Source: Rhodoferax sp. (GTDB lineage: Bacteria; Pseudomonadota; Gammaproteobacteria; Burkholderiales; Burkholderiaceae_C). From it: 64,000 nucleotides of DNA. Shown here one piece after another: positions 42,465 through 51,687 of the stretch. Each line of letters opens with the position of its first letter. Position 1 is the first letter of the stretch. A program made the translations under genes and the position numbers. Under the pieces are notes generated by a model that saw nothing but the letters and a program-made list of their open reading frames with translations, was not told the DNA's origin and ran no database searches. The stretch spans positions 1 to 64,000 of the forward strand of contig NZ_JABBPD010000003.1 in NCBI RefSeq assembly GCF_012927445.1. Direction: 5' to 3'.

Positions 42465-43988
42465 ATGACCGCGCTTTTAAAGCAGTCTGTGATTGCCGTG
42501 GTCGGAACCGGCGCCATGGGTGCCGGTATTGCCCAGGTGGCCGCCGCAGCCGGTCATCCGGTGAAGCTGCTGGACACCCGCCCGCAGGCGGCCGCACAGG
42601 CCGTGGCCGGTATTCGCGCCCAGTTCGCCCGAATGGCCGAAAAAGGCAAGCTGAGTCCAGCGGCCGCCATCGCCGCCAGTGAGCGACTGATCGCGGTCAA
42701 TGAGTTATCCGATCTGGCCGATGCCAGCTTGGTGATTGAGGCGATTGTCGAAAACCTGCAAGCCAAGCAAAAGCTGTACTGCGACCTTGAAGCGTTCGTC
42801 AGCGTGGATTGCATTTTTGGCACCAACACCTCCTCGATTTCCGTCACCGCGATTGGGGCGGCCCTGCAGCACCCCGAACGGCTGGCGGGTTTGCACTTCT
42901 TCAACCCAGCGCCCTTGATGGCATTGGTGGAAATTGTTTCCGGTCTGGCCACTGACAAGGCCGTGGCGCAAACGTTGTTTGCCACCGCCACCGCTTGGGG
43001 CAAAACGGCGGTACATGCCAAATCGACGCCGGGCTTCATCGTCAACCGTGTGGCGCGCCCGTACTACGCCGAAGCCATGCGCGTGTTGAATGAAGGCGGC
43101 GCTGACCCCGCCACGTTTGATGCCTGCTGCCGTGAAGCCGGTGGGTTCCGCATGGGGCCGTTCGAGCTGATGGACATGATTGGCCACGACGTTAATTTTG
43201 CCGTGACCCGTTCGGTCTGGCATTCGTTCTACAACGACCCGCGTTTCTTGCCTTCTCTGATTCAGCAGGAACTGGTCGATGCAGGCTTTCTCGGCAAAAA
43301 AACAGGCCGTGGTTTTTATGATTACCGCGACGGTGCCGTACGCCCAGTGCCCAACACCGAAGCCGTACAAGCGACACCCGACAGCGTGGTAATTTACGGT
43401 GATTCTGTCGCCGCCAAAGCCTTGGCCGAGCGCTTGCGCACCCAGAAGGTCAGCTTTAGCCAGGCAAGCGCCAATGGTGACTTGCTGGTGACAGCCGGTG
43501 ATGCGCATGTGTATGTCACCGATGGCCGCACGGCAACGCGCCGGGCCTTTGAGACTGACGTCGCCAATACCGTGCTGATCGATTTAGCGCTGGACTACAA
43601 CAAGGTCACCCGGCTGGCCCTCAGTGTGGCCGCGCAATGCGACAGCGCCAGCGCCGCGCAGGCGATCGGCTTGCTGCAAGCCGCGGGCATTGCGGTGTCG
43701 CGTTTCAACGATGTGCCGGGTCTGGCCGTGATGCGCAGCGTCGCCATGCTGGCCAATGAAGCGGCCGATGCAGTGAATCAAGGCGTGTGTGATGCCAAAG
43801 GGGCTGATGCCGCCATGCGCCTTGGCGTCAATTACCCCTGCGGCCCGCTGGCCTGGGCCGATCGCGTGGGCCTGCCCAAAATAAATCAGGTGCTCAGCAA
43901 CCTCGGTCTCGCCTACGGGGAAGACCGCTACCGCGTCTCGCCGCTGATTCAACACCACGTTTTTGCGGGGAAGAATTTTCATGACTGA
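42465..43988 (+). CDS. paaH: PaaH, 3-hydroxyadipyl-CoA dehydrogenase
   Basis: 507 residues from MTALLKQSVIAVVGTGAMGAGIAQVAA (the ORF opens earlier but overlaps paaG). NAD-binding GTGAMGAGIAQ, HFFNPAPLM, KSTPGFIVNRVARPYY and a second C-terminal 3-hydroxyacyl-CoA dehydrogenase domain (GVNYPCGPLAWADRVG) are all present. It oxidises 3-hydroxyadipyl-CoA to 3-oxoadipyl-CoA. Its stop overlaps paaI. Confidence 0.94.
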   Translation: MTALLKQSVIAVVGTGAMGAGIAQVAAAAGHPVKLLDTRPQAAAQAVAGIRAQFARMAEKGKLSPAAAIAASERLIAVNELSDLADASLVIEAIVENLQAKQKLYCDLEAFVSVDCIFGTNTSSISVTAIGAALQHPERLAGLHFFNPAPLMALVEIVSGLATDKAVAQTLFATATAWGKTAVHAKSTPGFIVNRVARPYYAEAMRVLNEGGADPATFDACCREAGGFRMGPFELMDMIGHDVNFAVTRSVWHSFYNDPRFLPSLIQQELVDAGFLGKKTGRGFYDYRDGAVRPVPNTEAVQATPDSVVIYGDSVAAKALAERLRTQKVSFSQASANGDLLVTAGDAHVYVTDGRTATRRAFETDVANTVLIDLALDYNKVTRLALSVAAQCDSASAAQAIGLLQAAGIAVSRFNDVPGLAVMRSVAMLANEAADAVNQGVCDAKGADAAMRLGVNYPCGPLAWADRVGLPKINQVLSNLGLAYGEDRYRVSPLIQHHVFAGKNFHD

Positions 43989-44445
43989 GTCCCATCCCAA
44001 TCCGCAGGCCTTGGCCGAAGAAGTGGCGGCGGCCATGTGGTCGCGCGACCGTGCCACCCAAGCCTTGAATATGCAGCTGCTCAGCGTCAAACCGGGTTAC
44101 GCCCTGGTGTCGATGCCGGTGCAGGGGGATATGCTCAATGGCCACCACACCTGTCACGGCGGCTACCTGTTTACGCTGGCGGACAGTGCCTTTGCCTATG
44201 CCTGCAACAGCCACAACCAGAACACGGTGGCTTCGGCCTGTCATATCGACTTTTTGGCACCCGCCAGAGAAGGCGACGTGCTGGAGGCCGAGGCCGTCGA
44301 GCGCTCGCTGGCCGGTCGCACCGGCGTGTATGACGTCACGGTGCGCGTGCGGGGTGGCAAAACCATTGCCTTGTTTCGGGGCAAGAGCTACCGTATCAGT
44401 GGTGAAGTGATTAACGGCCTGCAGCAGGCCGAGCGCCCCCAATAA
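43981..44445 (+). CDS. paaI: PaaI, hotdog-fold acyl-CoA thioesterase
   Basis: 154 residues; MLNGHHTCHGGYLFTLADSAFAYACN carries the HGG(x)-FTLAD signature with the catalytic Asp, followed by HIDFLAPAREGDVLEA. PaaI is thought to release CoA from dead-end hydroxyphenylacetyl-CoA species. It overlaps paaH by eight bases. Confidence 0.94.
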   Translation: MTESHPNPQALAEEVAAAMWSRDRATQALNMQLLSVKPGYALVSMPVQGDMLNGHHTCHGGYLFTLADSAFAYACNSHNQNTVASACHIDFLAPAREGDVLEAEAVERSLAGRTGVYDVTVRVRGGKTIALFRGKSYRISGEVINGLQQAERPQ

Positions 44446-44468
44446 TTAAATGACCCAGAGGAGACAAC

Positions 44469-45794
44469 ATGCCTGTTAAAAAGCCCATGCCCGGTGATCT
44501 TGAGCCCATTGAGACGGCCAGCCGTGACGAAATTTCCGCCCTGCAACTGGAGCGCATGAAGTGGACGCTGAAGCACGCCTACGACAACGTGCCGCACTAC
44601 AAAAAGAAGTTCGATGAAAAAGGCGTGCATCCCGATGACCTGAAAACTTTGGCCGACCTGGCCAAGTTTCCGTTCACCACCAAAATCGACCTGCGCGACA
44701 ACTACCCGTTTGGCCTGTTTGCCGTGCCGCGCACCAAGGTGGCACGCGTGCACGCCTCATCCGGCACCACCGGCAAACCGATCGTCGTCGGCTACACACT
44801 CAAAGATATTGATAACTGGGCCAATCTGGTAGCGCGCTCCATCCGCGCCGCGGGTGGCCGCGCCGGCGACACCTGCCACATCGCCTACGGCTACGGCTTG
44901 TTCACCGGCGGCATGGGGGCCCACTACGGAGCCGAGCGCGCGGGTTGCATGGTGATCCCGATGTCGGGTGGTCAGACCGAAAAACAGGTGCAGTTGATTC
45001 AAGACTTCCAGCCCGAGATCATCATGGTCACGCCGTCCTACTCGCTGGTGATCGCCGAAGAGTTTGAGCGTCAGGGCATCAAGCCCGAAGATATTTCCCT
45101 GAAGATCGGCATCTTTGGCGCCGAGCCGTGGGGCCACGGCATGCGCGATGAGATTGAGCGCAAGCTGGGCATTGACGCCATCGACATCTACGGCCTGACG
45201 GAAGTCATGGGACCCGGCGTGGCCTGTGAGTGCATCGAATCGAAAGACGGTCCGGTCATTTGGGAGGATCATTTCTATCCCGAAATCATCAATCCGGACA
45301 CCGGTGAAGTGGTCGCCGATGGCGAGGAGGGCGAACTGGTTTTTACCTCGTTGTCCAAAGAGGCCATGCCGGTGATTCGCTACCGCACCCGTGATTTGAC
45401 CCGCTTGCTGCCACCCACCTCGCGCAGCTTCCGGCGCATGGACCGCATTACCGGCCGCACCGACGACATGTTGATTGTGCGTGGCGTCAATGTTTTCCCG
45501 AGCGTGATTGAAGAACAGATCCTGCGTGACAAGCGTTTGGCGGGGACTTACCAAATTCTGCTCACCCGTGATGGTCACCTGGACAACGTCGAAGTGCGTT
45601 GCGAACTGCAGCGGGAGTTTTCCGGTCACTTGTCGCCCGTGGAAGTCCAGGCGATTGCCAAGGAGATGCAGCACCACATCAAGACCATCGCCGGTATCTC
45701 CACCAAAGTGACGGTGATGGATTTCGAATCCATTCCACGCACTTTGACGGGTAAGGCCCGCCGCGTGATCGATGAACGTCCCAAGCAGAACTGA
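44469..45794 (+). CDS. paaK: PaaK, phenylacetate-CoA ligase
   Basis: 441 residues, normal for PaaK. AMP-forming ligase motifs: HASSGTTGKPIVVGYT, AYGYGLFTGGMGAHYGAE, YGLTEVMGPGVACEC, YRTRDLTR and the C-terminal GRTDDMLIVRGVNVFPS. It activates phenylacetate with ATP and CoA, the entry step of the pathway. An AGAGGAGAC ribosome-binding site precedes the ATG. Confidence 0.96.
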   Translation: MPVKKPMPGDLEPIETASRDEISALQLERMKWTLKHAYDNVPHYKKKFDEKGVHPDDLKTLADLAKFPFTTKIDLRDNYPFGLFAVPRTKVARVHASSGTTGKPIVVGYTLKDIDNWANLVARSIRAAGGRAGDTCHIAYGYGLFTGGMGAHYGAERAGCMVIPMSGGQTEKQVQLIQDFQPEIIMVTPSYSLVIAEEFERQGIKPEDISLKIGIFGAEPWGHGMRDEIERKLGIDAIDIYGLTEVMGPGVACECIESKDGPVIWEDHFYPEIINPDTGEVVADGEEGELVFTSLSKEAMPVIRYRTRDLTRLLPPTSRSFRRMDRITGRTDDMLIVRGVNVFPSVIEEQILRDKRLAGTYQILLTRDGHLDNVEVRCELQREFSGHLSPVEVQAIAKEMQHHIKTIAGISTKVTVMDFESIPRTLTGKARRVIDERPKQN

Positions 45795-45804
45795 AAGAAC
45801 CGAC

Positions 45805-47010
45805 ATGACTGAAGCTTTTATCTGCGATGCCATTCGCACCCCCATCGGCCGTTACGCTGGCGCATTGGCCGGCGTGCGCGCTGACGATCTCGGCGCCATC
45901 CCGCTCAAGGCATTGATGGAACGCAACACCCAGGTCGACTGGACCATGGTTGACGACATCATTTATGGCTGTGCCAATCAGGCTGGCGAAGACAACCGCA
46001 ATGTGGCCCGCATGTCCGGCTTGCTGGCAGGTCTGCCGATTGAAGTGCCCGGCACCACGGTCAACCGCCTGTGCGGCTCGGGCATGGACGCCATCGGCCT
46101 GGCGGCCCGCTCCATCAAGGCTGGCGACACCGAGTTGATGATAGCGGGCGGCGTAGAAAGCATGTCGCGCGCACCTTTCGTGATGGGCAAGGCGGAAAGC
46201 GCCTATTCGCGCAACGCGGCCATCTTTGACACCACCATCGGCTGGCGCTTCACCAATCCGCAGATGAAGAAGTTGTATGACACGCATTCGATGCCGCAAA
46301 CAGCGGACAACGTGGCGCAGGACTTCGGCATTTCTCGCGGCGATCAAGATGCTTTTGCCGTGCGCTCGCAACAGCGCTGGGCTGCGGCCCATGCGGCGGG
46401 GCGCTTCTTGCCCGAAATTGTGCCAGTGGTAATTCCGCGCAAGAAGGGGGAGCCGATCGTCGTCGAAACCGACGAGCATCCACGCCCCGAAACCACGCTG
46501 GAGATGCTGGCCAAGCTCAAAGGCGTGAATGGCCCCGAGCTGTCGGTGACCGCAGGTAATGCCTCGGGGGTCAATGACGGGGCCTGTGCGCTGTTGATTG
46601 CCTCTGAAGGTGCGACCCGTCTGCACGGACTGACGCCGCGTGCCCGCGTGGTGGCGATGGCAACCGCAGGTGTGGCGCCGCGCATCATGGGTTTTGGCCC
46701 GGCGCCGGCTGTGCGCAAGGTGCTGGCCAAAGCCGGTCTGACGCTCGACCAGATGGACGTCATCGAGCTGAATGAAGCGTTTGCCGCGCAGGGTCTGGCG
46801 GTGCTGCGCGACCTCGGTCTGGCCGACGATGAAGCGCGGGTGAATCCGAACGGCGGTGCGATTGCCATGGGGCATCCGCTTGGCATGAGTGGCGCTCGAT
46901 TGGTGACTACCGCGAGTTACGAACTGACACGGCGTGGCGGGCGTTATGCGCTTTGCACGATGTGTATCGGTGTTGGGCAAGGTATTGCGCTCATTATTGA
47001 ACGCATTTAA
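45805..47010 (+). CDS. paaJ: 3-oxoadipyl-CoA/3-oxo-5,6-dehydrosuberyl-CoA thiolase
   Basis: 401 residues of the thiolase family: DAIRTPIGRYAGAL, NRLCGSGMDAIG (acyl-Cys), NEAFAAQGLAVLRDLG, NGGAIAMGHPLGMSGAR and CTMCIGVGQG. Length and text match PaaJ/PcaF. It cleaves the two 3-oxoacyl-CoA intermediates of the PAA route to acetyl-CoA and succinyl-CoA. Confidence 0.94.
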   Translation: MTEAFICDAIRTPIGRYAGALAGVRADDLGAIPLKALMERNTQVDWTMVDDIIYGCANQAGEDNRNVARMSGLLAGLPIEVPGTTVNRLCGSGMDAIGLAARSIKAGDTELMIAGGVESMSRAPFVMGKAESAYSRNAAIFDTTIGWRFTNPQMKKLYDTHSMPQTADNVAQDFGISRGDQDAFAVRSQQRWAAAHAAGRFLPEIVPVVIPRKKGEPIVVETDEHPRPETTLEMLAKLKGVNGPELSVTAGNASGVNDGACALLIASEGATRLHGLTPRARVVAMATAGVAPRIMGFGPAPAVRKVLAKAGLTLDQMDVIELNEAFAAQGLAVLRDLGLADDEARVNPNGGAIAMGHPLGMSGARLVTTASYELTRRGGRYALCTMCIGVGQGIALIIERI

Positions 47011-47034
47011 TTTTTACAACAAGGAGACAAAACC

Positions 47035-48180
47035 ATGAAATTCAAACTGAAAAAAATTGCCGTCGCAGCCACCCTGATCATGGGTGCCATCGTTGCGTAT
47101 GCTGCGGACCCGATCAAGATCGGCTCCGTGCTGTCCGTTACCGGCCCGGCCGCTTTCCTCGGCGACCCGGAACTGAAGACCTTGCAGATGTATGTGGATG
47201 AACTCAATAAAAAAGGCGGCGTGATCGGTCGCCAGTTGCAGTTGGTACATTACGACGATGGCAGTGACGCCAACAAGGCCAATGGTTTTGCCAAACGCCT
47301 GATTGACGATGACAAGGTGGACATTCTGGTCGGTGGCACCACCACCGGTTCCACCATGTCGATGGTGCCGCTGGTCGAAAAAGCCAACATTCCGTTCATC
47401 TCTTTAGCCGGTGCGGTGGTGATTGTCGAGCCGGTCAAGAAGTGGGTTTTCAAAACCCCGCACACCGACCGCATGGCATCAGAAAAAGTATTTGAGGACA
47501 TGAAGAAACATAGCATCAGCAAGGTGGCTTTGCTCTCTGAAACCAGTGGCTTTGGCAACTCCGGCAAGAAAGAAACTGAAGGCGTCGCCGCCAAGTACGG
47601 CATCACGCTGGTGGCCAACGAAACCTACGGCCCGAAAGATACGGACGCCAGCCCACAGCTGACCAAAATCAAGAACACAGCGGGCGTGCAAGCGGTGTTC
47701 GTTTACGGTCTGGGTCAGGGCCCGGCCATCGTGACCAAGAACTACAAGCAGCTCGGCATCACCCTGCCGCTGTACCACGCCCATGGGGTGGCATCTGAAG
47801 AGTTCATCAAGCTCGCGGGCCCGGCGGCCGAAGGTGTTCGCCTGCCTGCGGCGGCGCTGCTGATTGCCGACAAGCTGGCCGCCAACGACCCGCAGAAAGC
47901 GGTGACCACCGCTTATGCCAAAGCCTTTAAAGAAAAATGGAAAACCGATGTGTCTACGTTCGGCGGGCATGCTTACGATGGACTGATGCTGGCGGTTGAT
48001 GCGATCAAGCGCGCCAACACCACCGACAAAGCCAAGGTGCGTGATGCGATTGAAGCCACCAAGGGCTTTATCGGTACCGGTGGCAAAGTCAATATGTCGG
48101 CCACCGACCATTTGGGTCTTGATCTCTCCGCCTTCAACATGCTGGAAATCAAGAACGGCGACTGGACGATTGCCAAGTAA
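47035..48180 (+). CDS. LivK-type periplasmic binding protein inside the paa operon
   Basis: 381 residues. The signal peptide MKFKLKKIAVAATLIMGAIVAYA-AD is followed by a type I periplasmic-binding fold: DPIKIGSVLSVTGPAAFLGDPELKT, DVSTFGGHAYDGLMLAVDAI. It is the only binding protein near the minus-strand livHMGF genes and is embedded between paaJ and an enoyl-CoA hydratase, so it probably serves that transporter with an aromatic acid ligand. A strong AAGGAGAC site precedes it. Confidence 0.9.
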   Translation: MKFKLKKIAVAATLIMGAIVAYAADPIKIGSVLSVTGPAAFLGDPELKTLQMYVDELNKKGGVIGRQLQLVHYDDGSDANKANGFAKRLIDDDKVDILVGGTTTGSTMSMVPLVEKANIPFISLAGAVVIVEPVKKWVFKTPHTDRMASEKVFEDMKKHSISKVALLSETSGFGNSGKKETEGVAAKYGITLVANETYGPKDTDASPQLTKIKNTAGVQAVFVYGLGQGPAIVTKNYKQLGITLPLYHAHGVASEEFIKLAGPAAEGVRLPAAALLIADKLAANDPQKAVTTAYAKAFKEKWKTDVSTFGGHAYDGLMLAVDAIKRANTTDKAKVRDAIEATKGFIGTGGKVNMSATDHLGLDLSAFNMLEIKNGDWTIAK

Positions 48181-48189
48181 TCGCATCGT

Positions 48190-48972
48190 ATGTTTGAGAC
48201 CCTTGAACTTGAGCGTAACGGTCGGATCGCCACGATCTGGATGAATCGTCCGGAGGTGTTTAACGCCTTCAACGAGCAACTGATCGGCGATCTGAGCGCG
48301 GCTTGCGCCGAACTCGACGCCGACGCGTCGGTGCGCGTGGTCGTTCTGGCGGGGCGGGGCCGGCATTTTTCAGCCGGCGCCGACCTCAACTGGATGCGCC
48401 GTGCGTCGTCCTACGGGGAGGCGGAAAACCTGGAGGATTCCCGCCGTTTTGCCCGCATGTTGCGTGCGCTCTCGGAGATGTCCAAGCCCACCATCGCCCG
48501 GGTGCAAGGGGCCGCGTTGGGAGGCGGGACCGGCTTGGCCGCAGCCTGCGACATGGCGGTGGCATCCGCCAATGCGGTGTTCGCCACCTCGGAGGTGAAG
48601 TTCGGGATTATTCCGGCGGTCATCAGCCCCTATGTCTTGCGCGCCATCGGCCCCCGTCATGCGCTGCGGTACTTTCAGACGGCCGAACGGATTTCTGCTG
48701 ACAAGGCGCTGGCGATTGGGCTGGTCAACGAAGTGACCGCCGACGATGCCTTGGACGCCGGCATTGCCGCGTTGGCTGAGACACTGATTGCCGGTGCCCC
48801 ACAGGCCCAGCAAGCAGCGAAACAACTGATTCAGGCGATCAACGGTCGCCCCATTGACGACACGGTCATGGAGGAAACGGCACAACGCATTGCCCGCCAA
48901 CGGGCGACGGAGGAAGGGAAGGATGGCATCGTTTCTTTCCTTGAGAAACGAACGCCGGCCTGGCTTCTTTAA
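48190..48972 (+). CDS. Enoyl-CoA hydratase/isomerase in the PaaF position
   Basis: 260 residues, crotonase family: MNRPEVFNAFNEQLI, FSAGADLNWMRRAS, QGAALGGGTGLAAACDMAVA, SEVKFGIIPAVISPYVL. The pathway needs PaaF (2,3-dehydroadipyl-CoA hydratase) and no other candidate is present. However, the text resembles methylglutaconyl-CoA hydratases (LiuC type) more closely than E. coli PaaF. Function is therefore assigned by context. Confidence 0.82.
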   Translation: MFETLELERNGRIATIWMNRPEVFNAFNEQLIGDLSAACAELDADASVRVVVLAGRGRHFSAGADLNWMRRASSYGEAENLEDSRRFARMLRALSEMSKPTIARVQGAALGGGTGLAAACDMAVASANAVFATSEVKFGIIPAVISPYVLRAIGPRHALRYFQTAERISADKALAIGLVNEVTADDALDAGIAALAETLIAGAPQAQQAAKQLIQAINGRPIDDTVMEETAQRIARQRATEEGKDGIVSFLEKRTPAWLL

Positions 48973-49007
48973 TTCAATTTATTCACCCTCACAGGAGATA
49001 AGACAAC

Positions 49008-50021
49008 ATGTATACCCAGTCTTTCAATGTGCCGGACAGCCCCGGCCTGAAGTCGGTGCCCGTGGCCCCGTCAACGGAAAATCCAGAATTACAAGCCCGG
49101 TTTGACAGCCGGATCGACGCCGACGGCAAGATCGAGCCGCAGGACTGGATGCCCGAGGCTTACCGCAAAACACTGGTGCGCCAGATCAGCCAGCACGCCC
49201 ACAGCGAAATCGTCGGCATGCTGCCTGAAGGCAACTGGATCAGCCGCGCCCCCAGCCTCAAGCGCAAGGCCATCCTGATTGCCAAGGTGCAAGACGAAGG
49301 CGGCCACGGCCTCTACCTGTACAGCGCCGCCGAGACGCTGGGCACCAGTCGTGACCAGATGCTCGACGGCCTGCACAGTGGCAAAGCCAAATACAGCTCC
49401 ATCTTCAACTACCCCACGCTCAACTGGGCCGACGTCGGTGTGGTCGGTTGGCTGGTGGATGGCGCCGCCATCATGAACCAGATTCCGCTGTGCCGCTGCA
49501 GTTACGGGCCATACGCACGCGCCATGATCCGCGTCTGCAAGGAAGAGTCTTTTCACCAACGCCAAGGCTACGAAGCCCTGCTGGTGATGATGAAGGGCAC
49601 GGCCGAGCAAAAAGCCATGGTGCAGGACGCGGTCAATCGCTTCTGGTGGAAGTGCCTGGCCATGTTTGGCCCACCCGATGCCGATAGCGCCCATAGCGTC
49701 CAGGCCATGCGCTGGGGCATCAAACGCATTTCCAACGACGACCTGCGCCAAAAGTTCATTGACGCCACCGTGCCGCAAGCCAAGGTGCTCGGCGTGACCT
49801 TGCCCGATCCGGACCTGAAGTGGAACGAGGAGCGCCAGCACCACGACTACGGGCAAATTGACTGGGACGAGTTCTGGTCGACCGTGAACGGCAACGGCCC
49901 CTGCAACAAAGAGCGCCTGGCGACACGGGTCAAGGCCCACAAAGATGGCCAGTGGGTGCGCGATGCCGCATTGGCTTACTCACGCAAACAACAAACCAAA
50001 ACAACCAAGGAAGCAGCATGA
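49008..50021 (+). CDS. paaA: PaaA, catalytic subunit of phenylacetyl-CoA epoxidase
   Basis: 337 residues of the ferritin-like diiron monooxygenase family. Diiron-ligand helices appear as [28 protein letters not shown] (ExxH), [11 protein letters not shown] (ExxH) and later [12 protein letters not shown]. It epoxidises the aromatic ring of phenylacetyl-CoA with O2, using electrons from PaaE. First of the tight paaABCDE set; overlaps paaB by four bases. Confidence 0.96.
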   Translation: MYTQSFNVPDSPGLKSVPVAPSTENPELQARFDSRIDADGKIEPQDWMPEAYRKTLVRQISQHAHSEIVGMLPEGNWISRAPSLKRKAILIAKVQDEGGHGLYLYSAAETLGTSRDQMLDGLHSGKAKYSSIFNYPTLNWADVGVVGWLVDGAAIMNQIPLCRCSYGPYARAMIRVCKEESFHQRQGYEALLVMMKGTAEQKAMVQDAVNRFWWKCLAMFGPPDADSAHSVQAMRWGIKRISNDDLRQKFIDATVPQAKVLGVTLPDPDLKWNEERQHHDYGQIDWDEFWSTVNGNGPCNKERLATRVKAHKDGQWVRDAALAYSRKQQTKTTKEAA

Positions 50022-50314
50022 GCACACCCGCATTGAAAGAATGGCCCCTCTGGGAAGTTTTTGTCCGCAGCAAACAAGGTCTGGAGCACAAGCATTGCGG
50101 CAGTTTGCACGCCGCTGATGCGCAGCAGGCGCTGCAGATGGCGCGTGATGTCTACACCCGTCGCCAGGAAGGTGTGAGCATCTGGGTGCTGCCCTCGGCC
50201 AGCATCACCGCCAGCGCACCGGAGGACAAGGAATCGATGTTTGAGCCCGCGGCCGACAAGATTTACCGTCACCCCACCTTCTACGAAATTCCTGACGAAG
50301 TGGGGCACATGTAA
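50018..50314 (+). CDS. paaB: PaaB, epoxidase accessory subunit
   Basis: 98 residues, starting at ATG 50018 within the paaA stop. [41 protein letters not shown] is the PaaB family pattern. It bridges PaaAC heterodimers in the epoxidase complex. Overlaps paaC by one base. Confidence 0.95.
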   Translation: MSTPALKEWPLWEVFVRSKQGLEHKHCGSLHAADAQQALQMARDVYTRRQEGVSIWVLPSASITASAPEDKESMFEPAADKIYRHPTFYEIPDEVGHM

Positions 50315-51099
50315 TGGCAGCGCATTCCGACTACCTGCTGCATCTGGCCGACAACGCCCTGATCCTCGGGCAGCGCAACGCCGAATGGTGTGGTCACGGC
50401 CCGATTCTGGAAGAAGATCTGGCGCTGGCCAACAACAGCCTGGACCTGATCGGTCAGGCGCGCTTGCTGTACCAACACGTCGCCACCCTGCGCAACGATG
50501 GTCGCACCACCGAAGACATGCTGGCGTACTTCCGTGATGTGCCGGACTTCCGCAACTACACCTTGCTGGAATTGCCGCACAGCACGGCGCTGGCGCCCAC
50601 CGCCGCGGGTGACCGCGACTATGCGGTGACGATTGCACGCAACTTTCTCTACAGCGCCCTCATGGTGCTGGTGTGGGATGCGCTCAAGGCGTCCAAAGAT
50701 GCGCAACTGGCCGCGATTGCCGCCAAGTCGCTCAAAGAAACGCAATACCACCTGCGCCACTCGCGTGACTGGCTGCTGCGCATGGGTGACGGCACCGAGG
50801 AGTCGCACGCCCGGGTCCAGGCGGCTTTGGAGCATTTAATGCCTTACACGCAGGAGTTTTGGACGTCGAGTGCTATGGAAACTGTAGCGGTTGAGGCCGG
50901 TGTCGGCGTGGCGACCAGCAGCCTGCAAGCCGCCTGGAACGAAGTCGTGAACGACACGCTGGCCCAGGCCACGCTCACGCGCTCCAGCACCGACGGCCAT
51001 GTCTCCACCGGCAAGCAGTGCGTGCATTCCGAGCACCTGGGCTTTGTGCTGGCCGAGATGCAGAGCCTGGCCCGCGTCCACCCTGAAGCGGTCTGGTAA
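50314..51099 (+). CDS. paaC: PaaC, structural subunit of phenylacetyl-CoA epoxidase
   Basis: 261 residues. LHLADNALILGQRNAEWCGHGPILEEDLALANNSLDLIGQAR and YHLRHSRDWLLRMGDGTEES match PaaC, the ferritin-like partner of PaaA that has lost a functional metal site. Length is normal. Confidence 0.95.
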   Translation: MAAHSDYLLHLADNALILGQRNAEWCGHGPILEEDLALANNSLDLIGQARLLYQHVATLRNDGRTTEDMLAYFRDVPDFRNYTLLELPHSTALAPTAAGDRDYAVTIARNFLYSALMVLVWDALKASKDAQLAAIAAKSLKETQYHLRHSRDWLLRMGDGTEESHARVQAALEHLMPYTQEFWTSSAMETVAVEAGVGVATSSLQAAWNEVVNDTLAQATLTRSSTDGHVSTGKQCVHSEHLGFVLAEMQSLARVHPEAVW

Positions 51100-51104
51100 G
51101 CCCC

Positions 51105-51668
51105 ATGAACGCAGCACTCTTACCGGATGGGCCCATTGCTGCAAAGCAGCCCTCTGACCCCCATCACGCGGTGTGGACCCTGCTGGAGTCCGTGACGGAT
51201 CCGGAAATTCCGGTGGTGTCGCTGCGCGAAATGGGCATCTTGCGGGCGGTCCGCGACAGCGCTGAGGGTCTGGAGGTGGTCATCACCCCGACCTACAGCG
51301 GCTGCCCGGCCATGAGCCAAATGGAAGACGACGTGGTCGCGGCGCTGGCGCAAGCCGGTGTGAGCGCCCGCGTGGTCATCCAGCTGGCACCGGCCTGGTC
51401 CACCGACTGGATGACGCCCGAGGGGCGAGCCAAGTTGCGGACCTACGGCATTGCGCCGCCGCAGGTCAGCGCTCGTGCCAATCAGGGCGGCAACGTGGTG
51501 CAGTTTGCTGCTAAAAAAGTAGCTGACTATGCACAGCCAGCGGTCATTTGCCCTCAATGTGGCTCTGAAAACACCACCGAAACCTCGCATTTTGGTTCCA
51601 CGGCTTGCAAGGCGCTGTACCGATGCCTGAATTGCATGGAACCGTTTGATTACTTCAAACCTTATTGA
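51105..51668 (+). CDS. paaD: PaaD, iron-sulfur/DUF59-type assembly protein for the epoxidase
   Basis: 187 residues. The N-terminal MIP18/DUF59 region reads SVTDPEIPVVSLREMGILR and TPTYSGCPAMSQMEDDV. The C-terminus has four cysteines in a zinc-ribbon-like arrangement (CPQCGSENT, CLNCMEPF). It is thought to help mature the complex. A segment (AAKKVADYAQPAV) resembles a diverged dispersed repeat. Confidence 0.93.
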   Translation: MNAALLPDGPIAAKQPSDPHHAVWTLLESVTDPEIPVVSLREMGILRAVRDSAEGLEVVITPTYSGCPAMSQMEDDVVAALAQAGVSARVVIQLAPAWSTDWMTPEGRAKLRTYGIAPPQVSARANQGGNVVQFAAKKVADYAQPAVICPQCGSENTTETSHFGSTACKALYRCLNCMEPFDYFKPY

Positions 51669-51687
51669 GCGCTCCTGCGTCCCCACC

